Source of the DNA: Rugamonas fusca
GTDB lineage: Bacteria > Pseudomonadota > Gammaproteobacteria > Burkholderiales > Burkholderiaceae_D
Length of the DNA stretch: 64,000 nucleotides
Assembly: GCF_014042365.1 (NCBI RefSeq)
Contig: NZ_JACEZS010000017.1
Span: 1 to 64,000, forward strand
Direction: 5' to 3'
The position numbers and the translations under genes were made by a program. Below, in pieces: positions 18,753 through 27,870 of the stretch. Position 1 is the stretch's first letter. Each line of letters begins with the position of its first letter. Below the pieces are notes generated by a model. The model did not search any database and was not told where the DNA came from. It worked only from the letters and a program-made list of their open reading frames with translations.

Positions 18753-19038
18753 GTGGTTCCTCCAGTATGTGGATACGAACAGGGACTGCCAGGCAGGAGT
18801 CACCTCCTGGCCCAGGCAGGAACGGCACACCAGACAAGCGACGCAGTGGAAATTGCGTGCGTGCAAGAACTGTCTGAATGAAGTTATACAGAGCTAAGTC
18901 AACAGGTTGATTGACGCAGATCAAAATCCCGCCAGACTGGCTGTGGAAGCAACAGTTTTTGCGGCAAGCGACACGGCGACGTTACAATTCGTTGCATCCC
19001 AGCCCGACACAGCGCCATGGACACGGTAAAGTGTGTGC

Positions 19039-20544
19039 ATGAAGAAACTCTGCCTGTGCGTGCTGATGCTGACTGGCTGCGCCGCCGTTCCCCCCACCCC
19101 GGCCGACGGCGCCGATGATGTCCGCATGGTCAACCGCCTGACCTGGGGTTTGAACGGCGCCGACCTGCGCGCGGCGCACGCGCAAGGCCTCAACGCGTGG
19201 ATCGCCGCCCAGTTACACCCGGCGCCAGCACGCCTGCCGCCCGCCGTGCAAGCCCGGATCGACGCGATGACGATCAGCCACCGCACGCTGGAAGACCTGA
19301 ACCGCGACCTCGAACAGCGGCGCAAGGACACCGACAAGATCGCCAACGACGATGAAAAGAAGGCGGCCCAGAAAGCCTACCAGGAAGAACTGAACCGCCT
19401 CGCACGCGAAGCGGCCACCCGCTCCGTGCTGCGCGACCTGTACTCGCCCAACCAGGTGCAGGAGCAGATGACGTGGTTCTGGATCAACCACTTCAACGTC
19501 CACCAGTACAAGCACAACCTGCGCCTGATGCTGGGCGATTACGAGGAGCGCGCCATCCGCCCGCGCGCGCTGGGAAAATTCCGCGACCTGCTGGCCGCCA
19601 CCGTCTACCATCCCGCCATGCTGCGCTACCTCGATAACGAGCAGAACGCGGCCGGCCACCTCAACGAGAACTACGCGCGCGAACTGATGGAGCTGCACAC
19701 GCTGGGCGTGGACGGCGGCTACAGCCAGCGCGACGTGCAGGAACTGGCGCGCATCCTCACCGGCGTGGGTGTCAACCTGGGCGCCACGGAGCCCAGGGTA
19801 CGGCGCGAGCGGCAGGCGCAATACCGGCACCAGGGCCTGTTCGAATTCAATCCCGAACGCCACGACTATGGCGACAAGCTCCTGCTCGGCCAGCCCGTGC
19901 ATGGCCGCGGACTGGCCGAGGTGGACGAGGCGCTCGACCGCCTGGCGCGCCACCCGTCCACGGCGCGCTTCATCAGCCGCAAGCTGGCCGCGTTCTGGGT
20001 CGGCGACGCGCCACCGGGCGCGCTGGTGCAGCGCATGGCGGCCACCTTCACGGCCACCGATGGCGACATCGCGGCCGTGCTGCGCGTGCTGTTCGACAGT
20101 GTGGAATTCCATGCCTCGCTGGGCCACCAGTTCAAGGACCCGCTGCATTACGTCGTCTCCTCCGTGCGCCTCGCGTATGGCGACAAGACCATCCTCAACG
20201 CCACGCCCATGCTGAACTGGCTGAACCGCATGGGACAACCGCTGTACGGCAAGCAGACGCCGGACGGCTATCCGCTCACCGCCTCCGCCTGGGACAGCCC
20301 CGGCCAGCTCAATGTGCGCTTCGAGATCGCGCGCGCCATCGGCACCGGCAACGCGGGCCTGTTCAAGACGGACGGGCCGCAACCGCAGGAACAGCCGGCC
20401 TTCCCCCAGCTGGCCAACGCGCTGTATTACCAGTCCATCGAAAGCCGCCTCGCGGCGGGCACGCGGCGCGCGCTGGAGCAAGCCACCTCGCCGCAGGAGT
20501 GGAACAGCTTCCTGCTGTCCGCGCCGGACATGATGTACCGCTGA
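19039..20544 (+). CDS. DUF1800 family protein, lipoprotein-like signal
   Basis: A 501-residue exported protein of the DUF1800 family. The signal peptide ends in MLTGCAAVPP, a lipobox-like motif. Family hallmarks are RLTWGLNGADL near the start, WFWINHFNVH in the middle, and the stretch NENYARELMELHTLGVDGGY. ATG at 19039 is preferred over a GTG six bases upstream because it starts a clean signal peptide (MKKLCLCV). DUF1800 proteins nearly always pair with a DUF1501 gene, as here, 10 bases downstream. The biochemical role of the pair is not established; secretion of the partner is one idea. Confidence 0.9.
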   Translation: MKKLCLCVLMLTGCAAVPPTPADGADDVRMVNRLTWGLNGADLRAAHAQGLNAWIAAQLHPAPARLPPAVQARIDAMTISHRTLEDLNRDLEQRRKDTDKIANDDEKKAAQKAYQEELNRLAREAATRSVLRDLYSPNQVQEQMTWFWINHFNVHQYKHNLRLMLGDYEERAIRPRALGKFRDLLAATVYHPAMLRYLDNEQNAAGHLNENYARELMELHTLGVDGGYSQRDVQELARILTGVGVNLGATEPRVRRERQAQYRHQGLFEFNPERHDYGDKLLLGQPVHGRGLAEVDEALDRLARHPSTARFISRKLAAFWVGDAPPGALVQRMAATFTATDGDIAAVLRVLFDSVEFHASLGHQFKDPLHYVVSSVRLAYGDKTILNATPMLNWLNRMGQPLYGKQTPDGYPLTASAWDSPGQLNVRFEIARAIGTGNAGLFKTDGPQPQEQPAFPQLANALYYQSIESRLAAGTRRALEQATSPQEWNSFLLSAPDMMYR

Positions 20545-20554
20545 AGGAACCGCC

Positions 20555-21739
20555 ATGGATCGCCGCACCGCCCTGCACCATCTGGCCGCCCTGCCGCTGG
20601 CCGCCGCCAGCACCCGCCTGTGGGCCGCCCCCGGCGGCGGCACGCGCCTGCTGTTCGTGTTCCTGCGCGGTGGCTACGACGCCACCAGCCTGCTGGTCCC
20701 CGTGGCCAGCCCGTTCTACTACGAAGCGCGGCCCAATATCGCCATCGCCCGTCCCGGCGCCGAACTCCACACGGCGCTGCCGCTCGACGCCGACTGGGGC
20801 TTGCACCCGGTCCTGCGCGACAGCATCTACCCGCTGTTCCAGGCCGGGCAGGCCGCCTTCATTCCGTTCGCCGGCATTGACGATCTCTCGCGCAGCCATT
20901 TCGAAACCCAGGACAGCATTGAAATGGGCCAGCCGCTGACGGGCAAGCGCGACTACCGTTCGGGCTTCCTGAACCGGCTGGCGGGCGTGCTGCAGGGCGC
21001 CCATCCGATCGCCTTCACCGACCAGCTGCCACTGGCCATGCAGGGCAATCTGCAAGTGCCCAACGCGGCGCTGCGCAACCTCGCCCGGCCCGCCATCGAC
21101 GCGCGCCAGGCCCGCATCATCGCCTCCATGTACGAAGGCACGCCGCTGGCGCGCAACGTGAACGAAGGCTTCGCCGTGCGTGACGACGTGATGCGCGACA
21201 TGGCCGGCGAGATGGAAGCGGCCAACCGCAACGCCATCTCCGCCAAAGGCTTCGAACTGGAAGCGCGCCGCATCGCCAGGCTGATGAAGGACAAATACAC
21301 GCTCGGCTTCGTCGATGTGGGCGGCTGGGATACCCATGTGGGACAAGGCGGCGCGACCGGCTATCTGGCCAGCCGCCTCGATGAACTGGGGCGCGGCCTG
21401 TCCGGCTTCGCGCAGGAGATGGGAGCGGACTGGCGCCAGACCGTGGTGGTGGTGGTCAGCGAATTCGGCCGCACCTTCCGCGAGAACGGCAACCGCGGCA
21501 CGGACCACGGCCACGGCACGGCCTACTGGGTGCTGGGTGGCGCCGTGCGCGGCGGCCGGGTGGCCGGCGAACAGAGCACGCTCACGGCCAAGACCCTGTT
21601 CCAGAACCGCGACTATCCGGTGCTGAACGAGTACCGCGCCGTGCTGGGCGGCCTGTTCGCGCGCCTGTACGGGCTGAACGGCACCCAGCTGTCGCAGGTA
21701 TTCAGCGGCGCCGCACCGCGCGATCTGTCGCTGGTTTGA
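20555..21739 (+). CDS. DUF1501 family protein (alkaline-phosphatase-like fold)
   Basis: A 394-residue exported protein of the DUF1501 family, related to sulfatase/phosphatase folds. The N-terminus MDRRTALHHLAALPLAAAS looks like a short signal peptide without a full twin-arginine motif. Family features include LLFVFLRGGYDATSLLVP, the stretch DVGGWDTHVGQG, and VVVVSEFGRTFREN with GTDHGHGTAYWVLGG. The latter has a DHGHG motif likely to bind metal. It follows its DUF1800 partner after 10 bases, with a GAAGGAACC ribosome site, so the two form one operon. Confidence 0.9.
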   Translation: MDRRTALHHLAALPLAAASTRLWAAPGGGTRLLFVFLRGGYDATSLLVPVASPFYYEARPNIAIARPGAELHTALPLDADWGLHPVLRDSIYPLFQAGQAAFIPFAGIDDLSRSHFETQDSIEMGQPLTGKRDYRSGFLNRLAGVLQGAHPIAFTDQLPLAMQGNLQVPNAALRNLARPAIDARQARIIASMYEGTPLARNVNEGFAVRDDVMRDMAGEMEAANRNAISAKGFELEARRIARLMKDKYTLGFVDVGGWDTHVGQGGATGYLASRLDELGRGLSGFAQEMGADWRQTVVVVVSEFGRTFRENGNRGTDHGHGTAYWVLGGAVRGGRVAGEQSTLTAKTLFQNRDYPVLNEYRAVLGGLFARLYGLNGTQLSQVFSGAAPRDLSLV

Positions 21740-21781
21740 TGCGCGCGCATTCAGCTCCCTCGACAACGCGCGTCTGCCTCG

Positions 21782-23161
21782 CTACTTCCCGATACAGAAG
21801 CGGCTGAAAATCACCCCCAGCAAATCGTCCGACGAGAACGCGCCCGTGATGCTCGACAGCTGCGCCTGCGCCAGCCGCAATTCTTCCGCAAACAGGTCCA
21901 GCGACTGGTCGTCCTGCGCCGCGTGCTCGCCCGCGCGGGCCAGGTGCGCGCCCGCGTTCTTCAGCGCGATCAAATGCCGCTCGCGCGCCAGGTAGAGCGA
22001 TTCGCCCGTCTGCTGCCAGCCGGCGATGCGCAGCAGTTCCGCGCGCAGCAAATCGATGCCCGTGTGCTCGTGGGCGGAGAGATAAACGTGGGTGGCGTCG
22101 TCGCGCGCGTCGATGCCGGGCTTGTGGCCGGACAGGTCGATCTTGTTCCACACCCGCAGCACCGGCACGCCGGACGGGAAGGCGGCCACGATGGCTTCAT
22201 CGGCACGCGACGGGCCGTGGTCGGCGTCCAGCAGGTGCAGGATCACGTCGGCCTTGCCCACCTCGGCCCACGTGCGTTCGATGCCGATGCGCTCCACCAG
22301 ATCGACCGCCTCCTCCGTGCTGCGGATGCCGGCCGTGTCGATGATGTTGAGCGGGATGCCTTCGATCTGGATGGTTTCGCTGACCTTGTCGCGCGTGGTG
22401 CCGGCGATGGGGGTGACGATGGCCACGTCCGAGCCGGCCAGCGCGTTCAGCAGCGAGGACTTGCCCACGTTGGGCTGCCCCACCAGCACCACGTTGAGCC
22501 CCTCACGCAGCAGGGCGCCTTGCGCCGCCTGCCGGAACACCTGGTCCAGCGCATCGACGATGCCGGCCAGCTGGCCGCGCGCGTCGGACTTTTCGAGAAA
22601 ATCGATTTCTTCCTCGGGAAAATCGAGGGTGGCCTCTACCAGCATGCGCAGACCCGTCACCCGGTCCACCAGCGCGTTGACGGTCTTGGAGAACGCGCCC
22701 GACAGCGACTGCGAGGCCGACTTGGCGGCCGCCTCGGTGGAAGCGTCGATCAGGTCGGCCACGGCTTCGGCCTGGGCCAGGTCCAGCTTGTCGTTGAGGT
22801 AGGCGCGGCGCGTGAACTCACCGGGTTCGGCCAGCCGCAAGCCCATCTGCTCGCCCGCCGCCAGCACGCGCGCCAGCAGCAGTTGCAGCACGATGGGGCC
22901 GCCGTGGCCCTGCAGTTCCAGCACGTCCTCGCCCGTGTACGAATGGGGGCCCTTGAACCAGATGGCGATGCCCTGGTCGATGATGGCGCCATCGGCCTGG
23001 GTGAACGGGATGTAGGTGGCGTGGCGCGGCTGCAGCCTGGTGGCGCCGAACAGCGCGGCGATCAGCGGTTGCAAATTCTTGCCGGAGGCGCGCACGACGC
23101 CGATGCCGCCCCGGCCCGGTGCAGTGGCGATGGCGGCGATGGGAGAGGAATCAAGATTCAT
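21782..23161 (-). CDS. mnmE: tRNA uridine-5-carboxymethylaminomethyl(34) synthesis GTPase
   Basis: A 459-residue GTPase that, with MnmG, modifies the wobble uridine of certain tRNAs. The N-terminal domain (about 1-120) binds the formyl-folate cofactor. A helical domain is interrupted by the G domain with GQPNVGKSS (G1), DTAG (G3) and NKID (G4), and the protein ends in the invariant CIGK whose cysteine is essential. ATG at 23161 precedes MNLDSSPIAA; a GTG six bases upstream is possible. It lies after yidC, in the usual rpmH-rnpA-yidD-yidC-mnmE order, separated from yidC by a palindromic repeat. Confidence 0.97.
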   Translation of the reverse strand: MNLDSSPIAAIATAPGRGGIGVVRASGKNLQPLIAALFGATRLQPRHATYIPFTQADGAIIDQGIAIWFKGPHSYTGEDVLELQGHGGPIVLQLLLARVLAAGEQMGLRLAEPGEFTRRAYLNDKLDLAQAEAVADLIDASTEAAAKSASQSLSGAFSKTVNALVDRVTGLRMLVEATLDFPEEEIDFLEKSDARGQLAGIVDALDQVFRQAAQGALLREGLNVVLVGQPNVGKSSLLNALAGSDVAIVTPIAGTTRDKVSETIQIEGIPLNIIDTAGIRSTEEAVDLVERIGIERTWAEVGKADVILHLLDADHGPSRADEAIVAAFPSGVPVLRVWNKIDLSGHKPGIDARDDATHVYLSAHEHTGIDLLRAELLRIAGWQQTGESLYLARERHLIALKNAGAHLARAGEHAAQDDQSLDLFAEELRLAQAQLSSITGAFSSDDLLGVIFSRFCIGK

Positions 23162-23180
23162 GGTCACGTTGCACGTTGAA

Positions 23181-23240
23181 AAAAACGGGGACGTAACATG
23201 GTTTTCCTTGACGGCAAAACCGTGTTACGTCCCCTATTTT
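23181..23240. repeat. REP-like palindromic repeat, copy 1
   Basis: Two 25-base arms (23181-23205 and 23216-23240) flank the loop CCTTGACGGC. The arms pair almost fully; the core is GGGGACGTAACA. It has the same plan as the repeat at 27697-27759: A-run, GGGGACG, variable core, GGTTTT, ten-base loop, AAAACC, then the reverse. It fills the yidC-mnmE gap and could stop or stabilise transcripts in either direction. Confidence 0.75.
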
Positions 23241-23259
23241 GCCTTGCGGCCAACGCCGA

Positions 23260-24954
23260 TTACTTGGCGGCGGCGGGCGCGAACTTCCTGGAGATCAGGT
23301 ACTGCTGGCCGATCGACAGCACGTTGTTCACCACCCAGTACAGCACCAGGCCGGACGGGAAGAAGAAGAACATGACCGAGAACGCCAGTGGCATGAACAT
23401 CATCATCTTGGCCTGCATCGGGTCGGCCGGCTGCGGATTCATGCGGGTGCTGATGAACATCGAGATCGCGTACAGCACCGGCAGGATGTAGAACGGATCA
23501 GGCGCGGCCAGGTTGTGGATCCAGCCCACCCACGGCGCACCGCGGATTTCGACCGACGCCTGCAGCACCCAGTACAGCGCGATAAACACCGGCATCTGCA
23601 CCAGGATCGGCAGGCAGCCGCCCAGCGGGTTGATCTTCTCGGCCTTGTACAGTTCCATGGTGGCCTGGTTCATCTTGGCCGGGTCGCCCTTGTAGCGCTC
23701 GCGGATGGCTTGCATCTTCGGCGTGACCAGCTTGACCTTGGCCATGCTGCGGTAGCCGGCGGCCGACAGCGGGAAGAACGCCAGCTTGATCAGGATGGTG
23801 AACACGATGATGGTCCAGCCCCAGTTGCCCAGTCCCTTGTGCAGCTGCTCCATGACCCAGAAGATGGGCTTGGCGATGATGGTCAGCCAGCCATAGTCCT
23901 TCACCAGTTCCAGGCCAGGCGCCACTTTGTCGAGCAGCTTCGATTCCTGCGGACCCGAATACAGCTTGGCGTCGTTCGAGACGGTGGCGCCCGGCGCCAG
24001 CGTGCCCAGCGGCTGCACGGTGCCGATGGCGTACAGGTTGGTGTCGATCTTCTTGGTGAAGATGTCGCGCGTCAGCTTGTCCTGCGGGACGAAGGCGGAC
24101 ACGAAGAAGTGCTGCGAGATGGCGATCCAGCCATTGTCAGCCTTGGTCGGATGGTCCTGCGCCACTGGCTTGCCGGTCTTGGCCGCTTCCTGGGCCGCCT
24201 TTTCCAGCGATTCGAATTTCAGCTTCTTGTACTTGTCGGCGTCCGTGTACAGGGTGGGGCCGGTGTAGCTGCTGTTGAAGTAGGAGTCGCCCTCGGGCTT
24301 GTTGCCGTCGTGGACCAGCTGCAGGTACAGCTCAGGTTTCACAGGCGCGGCGCCGGTGTTGGTCACGTCGTGGCGCACGTCGATCACGTAGTCGCCGCGC
24401 TTGAAGGTGAAGGTCTTGGTCAGCTTGACGCCGCCCTGCTCCGCTTCCAGCACCAGTTGCACCTGGTTGGCGTCGTTCAGCATGCGCGCGCCGGGGCGGG
24501 CCACGAAGCCGGTGGTGTGGTTGGGCAGGCCGGGCGCGCCGATCAGGCCCGTTTCAGCCAGATAGGTCTTGGTGGCGTCGGCGTCGAACAGCACCTGGTT
24601 CTTGGTCGGGTCGATGCCGTCCTTGAACTGCAGCAGTTCCAGGCGCTTGATGGTGCCGCCCAGGGTGTCGATGTCGGCGCGGATCACGTCGGTGGTGATG
24701 GTGATGCGCTCGCTCTTGAACGGCGCGGCTTCACCGCTTGCGCCCGGCGCGCCCGGCGTGGCGGCGGCGGCCGATGCGGCGGCGCTGGCCACGGCTGGCA
24801 GTTCGGATTTCTTCGCGTCCGTGGCCTTGGCCACCTGGGCTGGCGCCGGAGCGAACATGGATGGTTTGCCATTGGAGACCATCCAGTTGTTCCAGAGAAC
24901 TACCAGCGACACGGCAAACACGATCCACAAGATGGTACGTTTATTGATATCCAT
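23260..24954 (-). CDS. yidC: Membrane protein insertase YidC
   Basis: A 564-residue inner-membrane insertase that integrates membrane proteins with or without SecYEG. The first helix (TILWIVFAVSLVVLWNNW) starts at residue 7. A linker rich in Ala/Lys and the large periplasmic beta-sandwich domain follow (to about 340). The conserved insertase core includes GNWGWTIIVFTILIKLAFFP and the stretch PLGGCLPILVQMPVFIALYW. The ATG at 24954 gives the standard start MDINKRT; an in-frame extension upstream is not typical. It lies 11 bases after yidD in the ribosomal-protein L34/RNase P cluster. Confidence 0.97.
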   Translation of the reverse strand: MDINKRTILWIVFAVSLVVLWNNWMVSNGKPSMFAPAPAQVAKATDAKKSELPAVASAAASAAAATPGAPGASGEAAPFKSERITITTDVIRADIDTLGGTIKRLELLQFKDGIDPTKNQVLFDADATKTYLAETGLIGAPGLPNHTTGFVARPGARMLNDANQVQLVLEAEQGGVKLTKTFTFKRGDYVIDVRHDVTNTGAAPVKPELYLQLVHDGNKPEGDSYFNSSYTGPTLYTDADKYKKLKFESLEKAAQEAAKTGKPVAQDHPTKADNGWIAISQHFFVSAFVPQDKLTRDIFTKKIDTNLYAIGTVQPLGTLAPGATVSNDAKLYSGPQESKLLDKVAPGLELVKDYGWLTIIAKPIFWVMEQLHKGLGNWGWTIIVFTILIKLAFFPLSAAGYRSMAKVKLVTPKMQAIRERYKGDPAKMNQATMELYKAEKINPLGGCLPILVQMPVFIALYWVLQASVEIRGAPWVGWIHNLAAPDPFYILPVLYAISMFISTRMNPQPADPMQAKMMMFMPLAFSVMFFFFPSGLVLYWVVNNVLSIGQQYLISRKFAPAAAK

Positions 24955-24965
24955 TACGGTATTTG

Positions 24966-25232
24966 TCAGGAGTGGTTGCAACCGCAAGCGGTCGTAGAAG
25001 AATCATCGGGTGCGGCGCCCTTGGGCGGCACCGGGTCATGGCCGCCCGCGTGCCACGGGTGGCAGCGGCACAGGCGCTTGACGGTAAGCAGGCTGCCGCG
25101 CGCGGCGCCATGCACTTGCAGTGCCTCCAGCGCGTAGTTCGAACAGCTTGGGTAAAAACGGCAGCGCGGCCCCATCATGGGACTGATGGTGAGCTGATAG
25201 GCCCGGACCAGCCAGCGCAGCAAGGTGCTCAT
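24966..25232 (-). CDS. yidD: Membrane protein insertion efficiency factor YidD
   Basis: An 88-residue amphipathic protein that helps YidC-dependent membrane insertion. It contains the family core YQLTISPMMGPRCRFYPSCSNYALEAL and CRCHPWHAGGHDPVP, with its conserved cysteines and histidines. Its start overlaps the rnpA stop (ATGA), and yidC follows, so the cluster is one operon. The length is normal. Confidence 0.95.
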   Translation of the reverse strand: MSTLLRWLVRAYQLTISPMMGPRCRFYPSCSNYALEALQVHGAARGSLLTVKRLCRCHPWHAGGHDPVPPKGAAPDDSSTTACGCNHS

Positions 25233-25723
25233 GGCGTTTTCGGCTCCAGCGTCGGTGCCACGTTCGGTGGCACCGCGGCCGGCGCGGGCGCCGGCGCCGG
25301 CACTGCGCGGCCCTGCCTGGCCTGCGCGGCGAACAGACGCGCCAATTCCACCCGCAAGGCCGCTTTGAGCTTTGCAGTGGTGGCGGGACCATCCTTGCTG
25401 TTGACCGGCTTGGCCAGGCGCACGACGCAGTCGATGGCCGGCAATCCGGTCACGCGGAACAGTTCGCGCGTGACGCGCTTGATCGTGTTGCGCGTGACGG
25501 CGCGCGGCGCGAATCGCTTGGCCACCACGACCCCCAGCCGCGCATGCGGCAATTGGTTCAGGCGGGTGTACAGCACGAAGTGCGCCGTCTTTTGCGCCGG
25601 GCGCAAACGAAAAACGGATGAAAATTCATCCGTTTTAACGATACGCCGAACGCGCGCGAAGTCGTGGGAACCTTCGCCTGTCGAGCCGCTTGAAATACAG
25701 CTTTCCACGCGATCAGCTAACAA
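25229..25723 (-). CDS. rnpA: Ribonuclease P protein component
   Basis: The protein subunit of RNase P, which removes the 5' leader of tRNA precursors. The family core KRFAPRAVTRNTIKRVTREL, the RNR-like motif, is present, and the N-terminal EFSSVFRLRPAQKTAHFVLY matches RnpA. The C-terminus adds an Ala/Pro-rich tail of about 35 residues. The start is uncertain: TTG at 25723 or GTG at 25708 are both possible, and the usual family start lies near the latter. A perfect 12-base-pair palindrome with a T-run lies inside the reading frame (25611-25636). The gene begins about 10 bases after rpmH. Confidence 0.93.
   Translation of the reverse strand: MLADRVESCISSGSTGEGSHDFARVRRIVKTDEFSSVFRLRPAQKTAHFVLYTRLNQLPHARLGVVVAKRFAPRAVTRNTIKRVTRELFRVTGLPAIDCVVRLAKPVNSKDGPATTAKLKAALRVELARLFAAQARQGRAVPAPAPAPAAVPPNVAPTLEPKTP
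25611..25636 (-). promoter_or_regulatory. Intragenic palindrome in rnpA, possible attenuator
   Basis: Bases 25611-25622 (AAAACGGATGAA) pair perfectly with 25625-25636, leaving only two bases between. On the transcribed minus strand the structure is followed by a run of T's, like a terminator. It encodes part of VKTDEFSSVF, so it sits inside rnpA about 100 bases after rpmH. It may lower rnpA output relative to rpmH. Confidence 0.55.
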
Positions 25724-25732
25724 GCTTCAGGC

Positions 25733-25867
25733 TTATACAGCCAGACGCTTGCGGCCTTTTGCGCGGCGTGCGTTGAGCACATCACGGCCACCACGGGTAG
25801 CCATACGAGCGCGGAAGCCATGCGTACGCTTGCGGCGCACGACGGAAGGTTGGTAAGTACGTTTCAT
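25733..25867 (-). CDS. rpmH: 50S ribosomal protein L34
   Basis: The 44-residue L34 protein, with the full family sequence beginning MKRTYQPSVVRRKRTHGF and ending in RAKGRKRLAV. The reading frame is open further upstream, but the ATG at 25867 is the universal start. It is first in the rpmH-rnpA-yidD-yidC-mnmE run and diverges from dnaA. Confidence 0.98.
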   Translation of the reverse strand: MKRTYQPSVVRRKRTHGFRARMATRGGRDVLNARRAKGRKRLAV

Positions 25868-26156
25868 GTTGGTCTCGCTAAAAAGCAAAAAAATGCAAAA
25901 TCGGGTCTGACGTCCCGTCAGTTTTTGGTGCCAATGACATTTCGCGCACCTATGCCAACTGCCAAGGCACAAGCTGGGTCCATCTCATCGCCCGCTGAAT
26001 ATCCACGCTTACTCCATATTGTCGTTCAAGTGAATAAACACGGAATACGGGCGGGGAACCCTGAATTATCAGCATTTCGATCCCGCATGTCAACACTTCT
26101 CTCGCCCCGCCGCCGCGCCTCGCGCCGCGTCGCAACACGAAAATAAGCGCCGTGCC

Positions 26157-26165
26157 TGTGGATAA
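26157..26165 (-). promoter_or_regulatory. DnaA box in the rpmH-dnaA gap
   Basis: A perfect DnaA box (TTATCCACA on the minus strand) lies 127 bases before dnaA. The whole 25868-26291 gap is the usual place of oriC or of dnaA autoregulation in this group. I see only this one perfect box and no clear run of AT-rich repeats, so a full origin here is not proven. The divergent rpmH and dnaA promoters must also be in this gap. Confidence 0.65.
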
Positions 26166-26291
26166 CTTGAGCGGTCGAGAGTAGAATAGCGCGTTACGTG
26201 TGGCGAGCCCTGGCGTAAACGGCCCGAGTCCGGCTGCGGCACCGGGGCCGTTTCGAGACGCCCTCCCACACCTTTTCACAGTAGACGATTC

Positions 26292-27689
26292 ATGGAAAAT
26301 TTCTGGCAGACCTGTTCCGCGCAGTTGGAACTGGAGCTGACGCCGCAACAATTCAGTGCGTGGATAAAACCGCTTATCCCCCTCGATTACGAGGCGGGCA
26401 AGCTGCGCGTGGCCGCGCCCAATCGTTTCAAGCTCGATTGGGTCAAGACCCAGTTCGCCAGCCGCATCACGGCGCTGGCCTGCCAGTACTGGGAAGCGCC
26501 GACGGAAGTGCAGTTCGTGCTGGACCCGCGCCTGTCCGCGCCCAAGAAGGCGGCCACGGTGGCGCCGGTGCCGGACGCCAATGGCGGCGTCCCGACCGGC
26601 AACGCCCGCATGGCCGATCCCGTGCCCAGCGTGCCCGAGCTGCCGGCCAGCGCCGCGCCGCGCCGCGAGCAAAGCCGCATCAACACCGACCTCACGTTCG
26701 ACAGCTTCGTGACCGGTAAGGCCAACCAGCTGGCGCGCGCGGCCGCGATCCAGGTGGCCAACAATCCGGGCGTGTCGTACAACCCGCTGTTCTTCTACGG
26801 CGGCGTGGGCCTCGGCAAAACCCACCTGATCCACGCGATCGGCAACCAGGTGATGGCCGACCAGCCGGGCGCCAAGATCCGCTACATCCACGCCGAGCAG
26901 TACGTGCGCGACGTGGTGACGGCCTACCAGCGCAAGGGCTTCGACGACTTCAAGCATTACTACCATTCGCTGGACATGCTGCTGATCGACGATATTCAAT
27001 TCTTCGGCGGCAAGAGCCGCACGCAAGAGGAATTCTTCTACGCGTTCGAAGCGCTGATCGCGGCCAAGAAGCAGATCATCATCACCAGCGATACCTATCC
27101 GAAAGAGATCACGGGCATGGACGACCGCCTGATCTCGCGCTTCGACTCGGGCCTGACGGTGGCCATCGAACCGCCGGAGCTGGAAATGCGGGTCGCGATT
27201 CTGCTCAAGAAAGCCAAGCAGGAAGGCGTGACGTTCTCGGACGACGTGGCCTTCTTCGTGGCCAAGCACCTGCGCTCGAACGTGCGCGAACTGGAAGGGG
27301 CGTTGCGCAAGATCCTTGCGTACTCACGTTTCCACGGCAAGGACATCACGATCGACATCGTCAAGGAAGCGCTGAAGGACTTGCTGTCGGTGCAGAACCG
27401 CCAGATCTCGGTGGAGAACATCCAGAAGACGGTGGCCGACTTCTTCAACATCAAGGTAGCGGACATGTATTCCAAGCGCCGGCCGGCCAACATCGCGCGG
27501 CCGCGCCAGATCGCCATGTACCTGGCCAAGGAGCTGACGCAAAAGAGCCTGCCCGAGATCGGCGAGCTGTTTGGCGGGCGCGACCACACCACGGTGCTGC
27601 ACGCCGTGCGCAAGATCGCGCTGGACCGCACCAAGAACCCGGAATGCAACCACGAGCTGCACGTGCTGGAGCAGACGCTGAAGGGTTAA
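26292..27689 (+). CDS. dnaA: Chromosomal replication initiator protein
   Basis: A 465-residue initiator that binds DnaA boxes and opens the origin. Domain I (about 1-85) interacts with DnaB. Domain II is a short Pro/Ala/Arg-rich linker. The AAA+ domain III holds Walker A GGVGLGKTH and Walker B LLIDDIQFF. Domain IV contains the DNA-binding signature FGGRDHTTVLHA near the C-terminus. Start and length are standard. A REP-like palindrome follows the stop, and dnaN comes next. Confidence 0.99.
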   Translation: MENFWQTCSAQLELELTPQQFSAWIKPLIPLDYEAGKLRVAAPNRFKLDWVKTQFASRITALACQYWEAPTEVQFVLDPRLSAPKKAATVAPVPDANGGVPTGNARMADPVPSVPELPASAAPRREQSRINTDLTFDSFVTGKANQLARAAAIQVANNPGVSYNPLFFYGGVGLGKTHLIHAIGNQVMADQPGAKIRYIHAEQYVRDVVTAYQRKGFDDFKHYYHSLDMLLIDDIQFFGGKSRTQEEFFYAFEALIAAKKQIIITSDTYPKEITGMDDRLISRFDSGLTVAIEPPELEMRVAILLKKAKQEGVTFSDDVAFFVAKHLRSNVRELEGALRKILAYSRFHGKDITIDIVKEALKDLLSVQNRQISVENIQKTVADFFNIKVADMYSKRRPANIARPRQIAMYLAKELTQKSLPEIGELFGGRDHTTVLHAVRKIALDRTKNPECNHELHVLEQTLKG

Positions 27690-27696
27690 GCAGGGG

Positions 27697-27759
27697 AAAA
27701 ATCGGGGACGGACCCCGGTTTTTACTCACTGCAAAACCGGGGTCCGTCCCCGATTTTTT
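27697..27759. repeat. REP-like palindromic repeat, copy 2 (possible dnaA terminator)
   Basis: Two long arms (about 27697-27722 and 27733-27759) pair perfectly around the loop TACTCACTGC. The core GGGGACGGACCCC is itself palindromic, and a T7 run ends the right arm, so it could terminate dnaA transcripts. Its plan matches the repeat at 23181-23240, and cores of this type are familiar as dispersed repeats in Burkholderiales. Confidence 0.8.
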
Positions 27760-27870
27760 TGGCGCTGGCCGCAAGCCGGGTTTGCCATTATGATTCTGGC
27801 AAACCAGCAAACCGCCCAACAGGCGGAATTGTTAAAGTTGTATCGTTAATTTTTACTTTCGAGGATAAAT

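Noticed and set aside
18753..18866. Upstream extension of the cytochrome-barrel gene with a cysteine cluster (CVACLVCRSC)
   Set aside because: It looks haem- or zinc-like, but it lies before a strong GGAGG and GTG start, and would place the signal peptide inside the protein.
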